Origin: Fasciola hepatica
Lineage: Eukaryota; Platyhelminthes; Trematoda; Plagiorchiida; Fasciolidae
Assembly (NCBI GenBank): GCA_948099385.1
Contig: CANUEZ040000071.1
Coordinates: 1,426,001-1,490,000 of the forward strand
Reading direction: 5' to 3'
Length of the DNA stretch: 64,000 bases
The position numbers and the translations under genes were made by a program. The notes below the pieces were generated by a model, which was not told the origin of the DNA, made no database searches, and saw nothing but the letters and a program-made list of their open reading frames with translations. Of this stretch, positions 1 through 10,762 are shown in pieces (the first letter of the stretch is position 1; every line of letters starts with the position of its first letter).

Positions 1-1259
1 TCATCACAGGACGTCTCGTAGATTTCAAATTGGAGCAGGGGTGTGTAGTAGTGTGCTCTACGGTTATTATTATAATCAGTTACCAGTACCAAAATGCTGC
101 TTTTACTAAATCGTTATTCTTAGTTTATTCTGGTTTTCAACAGGGCAGTCTAACCAGATGGTTGATAGGTCATAGTTCATTCACTCAGAAAATATAATTT
201 TCCAATTTCACACAACCTTCATTTGTTCATTTTCCAGTGTCTTGTTCTAATAATTGAGACCACAGTGTCATTCCCAAATCTATTGGATACGGCGCTTGTG
301 CGTAACTTGCACTGATATTCTCGTGGCTTACTATTTCAGTACATGTAAAATATCGGTAAACCAGCGCATACACATTCCGAATTGTTGTGTTATTTTCTCA
401 CCGTCTCACTACCAGACGTCACGGTGATCTCTGCACCAAATTACTCAGTGATACAGGATCCATTGAAAGTGACATGAAGTGGGAGCTACATCGCCCAGCA
501 TTTGCTTCACATCGGCTCTCACTTCTGAGAACAAAACTAGAGCGAATACCCGCAGAGATCCACATTCACTAAATGTTTTAATCGCAACCCCATAGTTGTT
601 ATGGTCATGTCACCTAGAATTCCCGATAATGGGATAAGACCGGGTTGAGAAATCTTTTTGTTTCAAACATCGTGTTGGACGTCATCGTCCACACTTCGAG
701 TAAGATCGCTTTTCTTGGTTCTCGTAACCTCCAATGTGACAGTGGACATTTGCAGAGAAAACTGAATGTACCGTTGGTAAAGTTATGAATCCAATTTTAA
801 AGCCATTGTGTCGAATACAACTTTGTGATTTGGTTCAGTGTAATTACATTGGTAGGAAATACAGTTAATGCATAGAATATTTTATTCCATAGGTCAACGC
901 GATTACAGATCCCAGAGTGACCGATCGTTGTAGTCCCTTAGTTAGCCACATTAGAGAGATAATGCTCAGTCTTGCACTTGCAATGACAACCAAAACAAGT
1001 CCCCACTGAAACATTTCGAGCTAGCAGCTGACTGAAAGCAGGGTAACATCTACCATCATATTCACTATCAATATCCCGATGCAAATGCCCAAATGCAGAG
1101 GTGATATGGGCTTACACCCCACTGATATTATAATGCAGTGCCCGTATACATTCCTGGTATCGGGACAATGGTGAACACTGAAATGCTAGCCCCGTATGAA
1201 AATTCGCGCTTGCACCCTGTCTGACCATTTTCTAAATTGACGGTCACAACCCATCTTGT
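1..1259. other. No gene seen in outer left-arm DNA (mirror 7314-8572)
   Basis: AT-rich sequence with short open frames only. Nothing in it aligns by eye with the LINE, BEL or gypsy elements of this window. It is present twice because it lies in both palindrome arms, which shows that the duplication covers flanking DNA and is not simply two LINE insertions. Confidence 0.6.
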
Positions 1260-3180
1260 CTATTCTTTAATTTATAGAGAATCTCTATGCTTTGCGGATT
1301 CACCTCTCATCAACAGAAACTTCTGTTGCAACCCCGCAATTCAAGGGGGTCTACAACAAGACCCGGGTTACTATTGGCCTAATAATCACGTCCCACTAAT
1401 TAGCCGAATCACAGAAAGAACTACAAAAACGCACCGTTCACCGGCTCTCATCGAAAAACCTGCTGAACTCTGGTCAGCACGGTTTCTCGAATTCCCGCTG
1501 TAGCGCCTCCCGCCAGCTGGATCTCCTTAGCTTCCTATCTTCCACAGTTGATGCCGGCAACTCTGTAATTGTCTCGCATCTTGAAGTGTTCAAGGTTTTC
1601 GAGTGTATCCCCCATGTGCACCTGATAGCCAAGCTTCGGTCTTTGGGTGCATCGGTCACTCTCCGCTCCTTGATATCCTGAAATCTCTTCCGTGGTTCAA
1701 AAGCTGCGTCGGCTTACGGCCACGTACGTCCTGGAAAGACAACCCTCAGCATCATCATTGAAAGCAGTGTGCTGGGTTCATCACTATTTCTCGTTTATAT
1801 CAATGGCACATTCTGGCCTGTTTGCCAAAGCACCCCTTTCGCCTTTTTTGCGGCTACCTGAGTAGTGTACTTCTTTTACCCTAACTACCCTACCGCCGTC
1901 ATTTGCAACCAGTTTGGTGACTTGCCTTCCCCCGAAATCTTTGTATCTAGTGGTCCATGAAGTCCCCTGCCCGGAAAAGCTTCCTCCTACCTTTAAAACG
2001 CAATGTACGGCACAATCAAATCAATTGGGGCTGCCGTCCCATCCTCATTCACTTCACCGCTGTTGATATCGGAGTAGGCTACTTCTGCTCCCCAAACCTC
2101 TTGGAACAGGCATCGTTCTGAATAGCTAAAGCCAAACAAGCCCTAGGCCTGATTCATATGTTTCTTACTACCCGCCCGCTGCCGTTTCATGTAGCCCTGG
2201 CACGTAAGTGCACTCTGAGGATACTGCCCAGTTGCCCCCACCCACCGGCGGCTTCCCTCCTGTAAGCCTTCGAGAATGTCCAGATTGTCTTTGCCAAAAG
2301 GCTCCTGGGCCTATCCGTAGTCGTGGCATACAGCAAACTCTGTTAGCTGCTATGCTCTGGGCCTCCGTGGATTCGTGGCTTGAAGCTCAACCCAATCTTC
2401 CTTACAAGGTAATCCGTAGCAAAGTTTACGCGTCCCATCGCATCTAATTGACTTTCACTGCGTCCATCTCTCCATGCTTCTATATGAACTCCTCCTCAGG
2501 TCCCGTTCCGCCCTCTCTGCTTAGTCTAAAACCCAAAATAATTTTCTTCTCGGCACACTTAGGGTCTCCTTATTTTACGCATGCGAGTGCACACTCGTCC
2601 ACCTAACTATTCCTAACTTTACATTGCTGGGTTATGAGGGCATTTACCCCTTTCTGGCTCTCGAAGAAGTCCTCATTCTCCATTCTTGTTACCTCTGCTT
2701 CCTGAGCAAGTACGTACATCACATGTTCAGCTCTTTCCACATCCTTGTTGCCGCGAGCCATGACCATTACCGACCCTTGCCGCTGTGGCTTTTACCTCCT
2801 GCTTTCTGTGCGATAGACCTACTCCTCGCCCATATTTGTCTGTTATCCTCCCTGGATCCATCTAGCTCTATATTACACTGTTGCTTTGTTCCTATCCCGG
2901 TTTCCCACTGCCTGTACCCATATTAATTCAACAGGTTGCGGAAATGTTTACCACCCACAATCTATTAGCTTGCTCCAGCGACCCGCTGCATCGATAAGCC
3001 CTGGGTTCTCTCTTTCCTTTTTTCCCCGATGACCGTAGATTCTAAGCTGAGACATACCCTGACTGCGCATTTCTTCTTGTTTCTTATATAGTCATCCTCA
3101 ACTACCTTCCGCGACGGTCATCCGCCTCAGGCACTGTGCTGGTCATTTACCTGGCAAATGCATCCGGAAAGCAGTGCTAC
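1260..3180 (+). pseudogene. 5'-truncated, decayed CR1/Jockey-like LINE relic
   Basis: The stretch aligns by eye with the better-preserved LINE at 58.2-59.93 kb. Around 1315-1640 it matches the reverse transcriptase segment around motifs 1-3 of that element. Around 2080-2170 it matches the post-RT segment. Around 3000-3180 it matches the start of the 3' untranslated region. Many stops and indels break every frame, so no protein can be made. The endonuclease and ORF1 are absent. The left boundary is approximate. The same relic appears inverted in the right arm. Confidence 0.8.
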
Positions 3181-3853
3181 TTTAGCGGCTTCGCAAACGC
3201 CAAGCTCACTAACATGCGACTGCGAGCCTAGAGCTTAGGCGCGCCTTGTTTACGAATAAGCATTTTAACTTAGATTTACTTGGGGATGACAACCGCTCCC
3301 AAAGAGAGGCCAACTCCGGTGTCAGGCCCTTCCCTAGCTACAGGCTACCTTCCTTTTTGAATCTTTCTTCTCAGTCACATAAAGTGGCTTATAGTCGGGA
3401 AAAAGTACTTCAAAGTACTTTCACTCATCCAGACCCTATTTACCCAGTGCGGTATTATAATCTTCCTCGGTCGGACATATCAGCCTATCTTAGAAACCCT
3501 GTAGGACATTCACTAAGTTGCGCAACTGGCTTAGCAAACGTGGCCAGGCTTTTCGATGGGTCAGGAATTCGGTGTAGCCTCGTCCCCTTCAATCAACTGG
3601 TTGATTGAAGTCTGTTTTGTTTAAGTCCACTTGGTACCGGAAAAGTCGACAGCATAGCAAACCATCGTCACGCTACGCAGAAAGCAAGGTGCGCCCCAGC
3701 TTATCAGTTCTGGCCATTAGCTCGTTTAGTCTCCCATCTCCTGTCATTTATACAGGGTAACCAATACAATTACTAAAACTCATCAATTTCTATCACTCTA
3801 CTTCCCCACACGCCGGACGGGGATCGAGTCCGCAAATCGTGCCTGCGTCTAAA
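3181..3853. mobile_element. 673-bp insertion in the LINE tail (class unknown)
   Basis: In the fuller LINE at 59.93 kb the bases gctac run straight into acggtc. Here ctac (3177-3180) is followed by 673 bp of unrelated DNA and then ctac (3854-3857) and atggcc. The insert starts TTTAG and ends CTAAA, a 5-bp terminal inverted match, flanked by a possible 4-bp target duplication. That would suit a small non-autonomous DNA transposon, but the termini are too short to prove it. The longest open frame (3246-3608, 120 codons, TTG start) has no recognisable domain. Confidence 0.45.
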
Positions 3854-4600
3854 CTACATGGCCGTCTTCCAGTCAGTGGCTTCGCCCTCCAAAGTCCCTC
3901 GCAAGCGAGCCAACTGGTTCCGCATCATATACCCTTGCCGTGGTTACTATGCCCCCCTGTATACTAATCTGTGATCACTCGCCAATCCAAAAATGCGGGG
4001 TTCCTTCAGATCCATCGTTTGCCGGGGCACTCCTGGTTTACCGGCCATCCGCAAAACTGTGCTGGCGCAGCTGATCTGGTGGATTACACCTGTATTCACT
4101 TCGCAGTGCCATTCGGGTTGGTTGCCCAGAACATAGCCAGCTCTATCCACTAGCCCTGAATGCCTACCACACTCTTCCACTCTGATCGGTCTGCCGCATC
4201 AAACAAGGCTAGCTACGGCTCTTGTGCCTCCGTAGTTTTCTTTCTGTCGCTGTATGCTAAACTCTGTTCTTTTCATCACTCTTATCGCTACCCGTTGTTG
4301 CTGTTCCCCCACTGCATGCGGCCCTACCGATTTCGACCAGCCTCATATCGTTGCTCATTGAGACAGCTCTCATTACATGGTACCACTGACACCCCACCCA
4401 CTTACGCCGCCTAAACTCGACAGTGCTTTTTCTTTCACCCACGTCTCCCTTACTCACTCAATATCTCAGTCTTGCTGCTACCACCCTTTGTTTATACAGC
4501 TTATCGATCGCATTCTAGTATCAACACCGCCTACATCTTTGGTACGTCCCTCCCTTTCCGCCCTTGCTCATGGCCCTCGCCGTCGAGAACCAGCCTCATT
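3854..4600 (+). pseudogene. LINE 3' UTR relic running through the palindrome spacer
   Basis: Pyrimidine-rich plus-strand sequence aligning with the LINE 3' untranslated region from about 59.93 kb onward. Shared blocks include the gatcactcg segment near 3973 and the ctggtggatta-like segment near 4075 (compare 60163). The later half (4250-4600) is similar only in composition and short words. Open frames here (84-102 codons) are by-products of low stop density. Confidence 0.65.
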
Positions 4601-4602
4601 TG

Positions 4603-4719
4603 TACCCGTAGAATAGATACGGGTTGTAACCACTGCAAAGGTATAGGATCCGGAATCAGTTGGCCCGCCTGCGAGGGACTTTGGAGGGCGAAGCCACTGA
4701 CTGGAAGACGGCCATGTAG
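4603..4719 (-). repeat. Diverged inverted LINE-tail fragment
   Basis: Read on the minus strand this matches left-arm bases 3854 to about 3970 with several substitutions (three at 3904, 3908 and 3917; more by 3939). It is a second, diverged copy of the LINE tail facing the first across the spacer. Confidence 0.7.
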
Positions 4720-5392
4720 TTTAGACGCAAGCACGATTTGCGGACTCGATCCCCGTCCGGCGTGTGGGGAAGTAGAGTGATAGAAATTGATGAGTTTTAG
4801 TAATTGTATTGGTTACCCTGTATAAATGACAGGAGATGGGAGACTAAACGAGCTAATGGCCAGAACTGATAAGCTGGGGCGCACCTTGCTTTCTGCGTAG
4901 CGTGACGATGGTTTGCTATGCTGTCGACTTTTCCGGTACCAAGTGGACTTAAACAAAACAGACTTCAATCAACCAGTTGATTGAAGGGGACGAGGCTACA
5001 CCGAATTCCTGACCCATCGAAAAGCCTGGCCACGTTTGCTAAGCCAGTTGCGCAACTTAGTGAATGTCCTACAGGGTTTCTAAGATAGGCTGATATGTCC
5101 GACCGAGGAAGATTATAATACCGCACTGGGTAAATAGGGTCTGGATGAGTGAAAGTACTTTGAAGTACTTTTTCCCGACTATAAGCCACTTTATGTGACT
5201 GAGAAGAAAGATTCAAAAAGGAAGGTAGCCTGTAGCTAGGGAAGGGCCTGACACCGGAGTTGGCCTCTCTTTGGGAGCGGTTGTCATCCCCAAGTAAATC
5301 TAAGTTAAAATGCTTATTCGTAAACAAGGCGCGCCTAAGCTCTAGGCTCGCAGTCGCATGTTAGTGAGCTTGGCGTTTGCGAAGCCGCTAAA
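4720..5392. mobile_element. Mirror copy of the 673-bp insertion
   Basis: Inverted duplicate of 3181-3853 with the same flanking ctac/gtag tetranucleotides. Its inner junction with LINE tail DNA is also kept on this side, in the zone where the arms begin to differ. The insertion therefore predates the split of the two arms. Confidence 0.45.
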
Positions 5393-8300
5393 GTAGCACT
5401 GCTTTCCGGATGCATTTGCCAGGTAAATGACCAGCACAGTGCCTGAGGCGGATGACCGTCGCGGAAGGTAGTTGAGGATGACTATATAAGAAACAAGAAG
5501 AAATGCGCAGTCAGGGTATGTCTCAGCTTAGAATCTACGGTCATCGGGGAAAAAAGGAAAGAGAGAACCCAGGGCTTATCGATGCAGCGGGTCGCTGGAG
5601 CAAGCTAATAGATTGTGGGTGGTAAACATTTCCGCAACCTGTTGAATTAATATGGGTACAGGCAGTGGGAAACCGGGATAGGAACAAAGCAACAGTGTAA
5701 TATAGAGCTAGATGGATCCAGGGAGGATAACAGACAAATATGGGCGAGGAGTAGGTCTATCGCACAGAAAGCAGGAGGTAAAAGCCACAGCGGCAAGGGT
5801 CGGTAATGGTCATGGCTCGCGGCAACAAGGATGTGGAAAGAGCTGAACATGTGATGTACGTACTTGCTCAGGAAGCAGAGGTAACAAGAATGGAGAATGA
5901 GGACTTCTTCGAGAGCCAGAAAGGGGTAAATGCCCTCATAACCCAGCAATGTAAAGTTAGGAATAGTTAGGTGGACGAGTGTGCACTCGCATGCGTAAAA
6001 TAAGGAGACCCTAAGTGTGCCGAGAAGAAAATTATTTTGGGTTTTAGACTAAGCAGAGAGGGCGGAACGGGACCTGAGGAGGAGTTCATATAGAAGCATG
6101 GAGAGATGGACGCAGTGAAAGTCAATTAGATGCGATGGGACGCGTAAACTTTGCTACGGATTACCTTGTAAGGAAGATTGGGTTGAGCTTCAAGCCACGA
6201 ATCCACGGAGGCCCAGAGCATAGCAGCTAACAGAGTTTGCTGTATGCCACGACTACGGATAGGCCCAGGAGCCTTTTGGCAAAGACAATCTGGACATTCT
6301 CGAAGGCTTACAGGAGGGAAGCCGCCGGTGGGTGGGGGCAACTGGGCAGTATCCTCAGAGTGCACTTACGTGCCAGGGCTACATGAAACGGCAGCGGGCG
6401 GGTAGTAAGAAACATATGAATCAGGCCTAGGGCTTGTTTGGCTTTAGCTATTCAGAACGATGCCTGTTCCAAGAGGTTTGGGGAGCAGAAGTAGCCTACT
6501 CCGATATCAACAGCGGTGAAGTGAATGAGGATGGGACGGCAGCCCCAATTGATTTGATTGTGCCGTACATTGCGTTTTAAAGGTAGGAGGAAGCTTTTCC
6601 GGGCAGGGGACTTCATGGACCACTAGATACAAAGATTTCGGGGGAAGGCAAGTCACCAAACTGGTTGCAAATGACGGCGGTAGGGTAGTTAGGGTAAAAG
6701 AAGTACACTACTCAGGTAGCCGCAAAAAAGGCGAAAGGGGTGCTTTGGCAAACAGGCCAGAATGTGCCATTGATATAAACGAGAAATAGTGATGAACCCA
6801 GCACACTGCTTTCAATGATGATGCTGAGGGTTGTCTTTCCAGGACGTACGTGGCCGTAAGCCGACGCAGCTTTTGAACCACGGAAGAGATTTCAGGATAT
6901 CAAGGAGCGGAGAGTGACCGATGCACCCAAAGACCGAAGCTTGGCTATCAGGTGCACATGGGGGATACACTCGAAAACCTTGAACACTTCAAGATGCGAG
7001 ACAATTACAGAGTTGCCGGCATCAACTGTGGAAGATAGGAAGCTAAGGAGATCCAGCTGGCGGGAGGCGCTACAGCGGGAATTCGAGAAACCGTGCTGAC
7101 CAGAGTTCAGCAGGTTTTTCGATGAGAGCCGGTGAACGGTGCGTTTTTGTAGTTCTTTCTGTGATTCGGCTAATTAGTGGGACGTGATTATTAGGCCAAT
7201 AGTAACCCGGGTCTTGTTGTAGACCCCCTTGAATTGCGGGGTTGCAACAGAAGTTTCTGTTGATGAGAGGTGAATCCGCAAAGCATAGAGATTCTCTATA
7301 AATTAAAGAATAGACAAGATGGGTTGTGACCGTCAATTTAGAAAATGGTCAGACAGGGTGCAAGCGCGAATTTTCATACGGGGCTAGCATTTCAGTGTTC
7401 ACCATTGTCCCGATACCAGGAATGTATACGGGCACTGCATTATAATATCAGTGGGGTGTAAGCCCATATCACCTCTGCATTTGGGCATTTGCATCGGGAT
7501 ATTGATAGTGAATATGATGGTAGATGTTACCCTGCTTTCAGTCAGCTGCTAGCTCGAAATGTTTCAGTGGGGACTTGTTTTGGTTGTCACTGCAAGTGCA
7601 AGACTGAGCATTATCTCTCTAATGTGGCTAACTAAGGGACTACAACGATCGGTCACTCTGGGATCTGTAATCGCGTTGACCTATGGAATAAAATATTCTA
7701 TGCATTAACTGTATTTCCTACCAATGTAATTACACTGAACCAAATCACAAAGTTGTATTCGACACAATGGCTTTAAAATTGGATTCATAACTTTACCAAC
7801 GGTACATTCAGTTTTCTCTGCAAATGTCCACTGTCACATTGGAGGTTACGAGAACCAAGAAAAGCGATCTTACTCGAAGTGTGGACGATGACGTCCAACA
7901 CGATGTTTGAAACAAAAAGATTTCTCAACCCGGTCTTATCCCATTATCGGGAATTCTAGGTGACATGACCATAACAACTATGGGGTTGCGATTAAAACAT
8001 TTAGTGAATGTGGATCTCTGCGGGTATTCGCTCTAGTTTTGTTCTCAGAAGTGAGAGCCGATGTGAAGCAAATGCTGGGCGATGTAGCTCCCACTTCATG
8101 TCACTTTCAATGGATCCTGTATCACTGAGTAATTTGGTGCAGAGATCACCGTGACGTCTGGTAGTGAGACGGTGAGAAAATAACACAACAATTCGGAATG
8201 TGTATGCGCTGGTTTACCGATATTTTACATGTACTGAAATAGTAAGCCACGAGAATATCAGTGCAAGTTACGCACAAGCGCCGTATCCAATAGATTTGGG

Positions 8301-8572
8301 AATGACACTGTGGTCTCAATTATTAGAACAAGACACTGGAAAATGAACAAATGAAGGTTGTGTGAAATTGGAAAATTATATTTTCTGAGTGAATGAACTA
8401 TGACCTATCAACCATCTGGTTAGACTGCCCTGTTGAAAACCAGAATAAACTAAGAATAACGATTTAGTAAAAGCAGCATTTTGGTACTGGTAACTGATTA
8501 TAATAATAACCGTAGAGCACACTACTACACACCCCTGCTCCAATTTGAAATCTACGAGACGTCCTGTGATGA
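4731..8572. repeat. Right arm of giant palindrome
   Basis: Inverted copy of 1-3842. Its outer end is unknown because the partner of 8573 lies before the window. Everything inside (LINE relic, insertion, AT-rich flank) is the mirror image of the left arm, so short open frames here duplicate those in the left arm and are not separate genes. Confidence 0.93.
5393..7313 (-). pseudogene. Mirror copy of decayed LINE relic
   Basis: Exact inverted duplicate of the relic at 1260-3180, carried by the right palindrome arm. It decays at the same sites as the left copy, so it arose by duplication or was homogenised, and was not an independent transposition. Confidence 0.8.
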
Positions 8573-9813
8573 AATCAGCATCCATACACACAAAATGCGA
8601 TCATAGGTCTAGCCAAGCACATACGTTAGAGACATTACAAAAGTGAAAATCTAGATGACAGGCAGTGGCACAACCAAATAAACAAGAAAATGAGGGTTGT
8701 AGCTTGGAAACAGTTCTATCAATCATGGTAAGGATTCTTTGCAACATAGTGTACAACTGGACATTTATATGCCTCGTGTGATCAGAAGCCTATCTGTAAT
8801 TTGACTTCATGAACCTTAGGATTAGTTCGAAGTCCTCTACAATGAGATCAAGAAACATAACAAGGAATTCCTAACCTCCCTGTGGCTGGAAGCATGTTCA
8901 TGCACAAGGTTTACCCTAATAATGCAATACAAAAAGCTGTATGCAGAACATGTCAGTTATTAACTCTAGCGTTTACAATTCGCATTCAATGATTTGATCC
9001 GTAACTGCTTCATTTTCATTGCCTCAGCTGAACTGGAAGAACTGACTTTGCCGTAAACAATCGATATTTGTCATCCTTTCACTTTGAATATGGAAAAAAT
9101 TGTAGTTCATGCGACGGTACCTTTTCAAATTTGTAGCTTTCGATATATTAACTCCGCGTAAGTGCTTCAGAAAGTTTGTAGAAATTCATTTTATTTTAGA
9201 GTGCATGGTAAATGAATGTGCCACAGCTTGAAAATGTCTGAAAAATACATGGTATTGGTTGTTGTGGTGTCAGCGTTCCTGTCCCCCATAGTTATGGGAA
9301 TACTTGTGATGACCTCAAGTAACTATAAGTTAGTGGTATTCATAATCTGGTACACACATTGGTTCCATTTTTTGGTAGTTTTTTAAATTATGTGATTGTT
9401 CATTCTGTTGTCCAAAGTCAAGCAAAACGCATTTGAGGAACGAATTGGCGGCATACGGTCTAGTAAACCGAAATTATTCTCGGTGATGCCGACGACTTGA
9501 GTTCATTTTAGGAAACAGTGGAGTCTGTTTCATTTCAAATTATTTCTGTATGCTACAGATTGCTCATAGCAATGAAAAGGCATTCATCGAGAGGTGAATT
9601 TTGTGCTCCTTATGCGGTGTATAATCTGCTAAGCTGTGTACAGACTAATTAAAATCAGTAGAAGCTCAACAGTGGTATGGCCTGAAAAGCACATGACCAC
9701 AATGAATGTGAAGGTCACATGATGCACAATGTGTGGATGGGTGGCAATAAAGAAAATGGACAAGGATAGCTACACTGAGGATGACTGAATGAAAAGCCTC
9801 AAGATGACGGCGC
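8573..9813. other. No gene seen
   Basis: AT-rich DNA just outside the visible palindrome arm. It could still be part of the palindrome, since its partner would lie before the window. No open frame above 60 codons with coding character, and no recognised repeat. Confidence 0.5.
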
Positions 9814-10012
9814 GTAGATAGATGAATGTACAGATAGATAGATAGATAGATAGATGGATAGATAGATAGACAGATATAGATATAGATATAGATGAAGATA
9901 GATAGATAGATAGATTAGGGAAAGATAGATGGATAGATAGACTGATAGATAGATAGATAGATAGATAGATAGACAAATATATAGACGGATAGATAGTTAG
10001 ATAGGTAGATAG
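9814..10012. repeat. (GATA)n microsatellite, interrupted
   Basis: About 200 bp of gata/taga units with interruptions such as gatata and gatgaa. The 138-codon minus-strand open frame over it is a repeat artefact rich in Ser, Ile, Tyr and Leu. Confidence 0.95.
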
Positions 10013-10404
10013 ACAGAAATATGTGGTGATCACGGCTGTTATTTTACATTGAGACCAGCAGTCGAAGTCAATACAGGAATATAATAACCTCTTTCCATTT
10101 TGCAATTGGATTTTCCGAATCGAAGGTACTAAAAATGATGAGTGTTCTTCTCTCAATAACCTTCCGGTTACATTACAGCTTATCATGATCCAGTTCGTAT
10201 AACATCAATGGAATAACCGGATCGAAGGGATATTGTGAAAATGAGGTTTCAAGTTACTTTGATAGAATCGTTATGCGTCCTGATTCATGCAAACGAAGTA
10301 CCATCGAACTGGAACATTCAATTGATGGGGTGTTGGTATAAGTACTGACCCAGGAAACTAAAGTCAAATCTTCAACGTCAGTAATTTTTGCTCGGCAAAG
10401 CCCA

Positions 10405-10762
10405 TTATTCAGTTACCGTGGATTGTGCAATATTCAGTTTTGCATGCACGTCCGTTCTCCCTAACATTTTCAGAAATATTTCAGACGGTTTGCTATCCGA
10501 AGCATTCAAATGATTTTCTACGACCACATGGAGAATAAAGGACAGTGAATCTAGGCTGTCAGATAAACTAATTACGGGGTTCATCAAGTATCACTGTATT
10601 TGATAACACATCAACCGTGTATGATTGTAGTACCTCATAATCTGAAGATGCATCGCAACCTATGTTGCTTTGCAATGAGGCCAAGCTATCAAGATCATAT
10701 CTCGGTTGTATTGATCCATGATATACGCGCATAGTACTGCCCACATTCAGTGCATCAAACAC
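10405..10762 (-). pseudogene. Possible broken or spliced coding segment, unknown
   Basis: Two adjoining minus-strand frames have protein-like composition: about 64 codons ending at 10568, then a different frame of about 60 codons ending with TAA at 10405. The change of frame near 10570 would need a frameshift or an intron. A pyrimidine-rich stretch ending in gtag lies just before the second half, but the best donor in the first half does not match its phase. No family is recognised. Chance open frames of this size are expected in DNA of this composition. Confidence 0.2.

Larger units (their letters stand above)
1..3842. repeat. Left arm of giant palindrome
   Basis: This arm is the reverse complement of 4731-8572 (position i pairs with 8573-i). 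The first 90 bases, a block near 2940-3000 and six pairs of mirrored open frames with identical translations all match, and no mismatch was found up to 3842. Position 1 is already inside the arm, so the repeat may extend beyond the window. It contains unassigned AT-rich DNA (1 to about 1259), a 5'-truncated LINE relic and a 673-bp insertion. I did not compare every base. Confidence 0.93.
3843..4730. other. Palindrome spacer with diverging inner arm edges
   Basis: The two sides still align as an inverted repeat just inside the perfect arms, but with rising mismatch toward the centre: one mismatch at 3843, none over 3844-3903, then seven between 3904 and 3939. Alignment fades near 3970 on the left and 4603 on the right. 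The remaining roughly 630 bp are single-copy in the window and resemble the LINE 3' untranslated region on the plus strand. Confidence 0.8.

Noticed and set aside
3790..3855. tRNA-like A and B boxes at the inner end of the 673-bp insertion (minus strand)
   Set aside because: The motifs TAGTTTAGACG and GACTCGATCC are only about 15 bp apart, too close for a pol III promoter, and the first overlaps the insertion boundary.
387..8186. Mirrored open frames of 61-120 codons in the palindrome arms
   Set aside because: Several start at TTG, none has a recognisable domain, and most lie in decayed LINE or AT-rich DNA. They appear twice only because of the inverted duplication.
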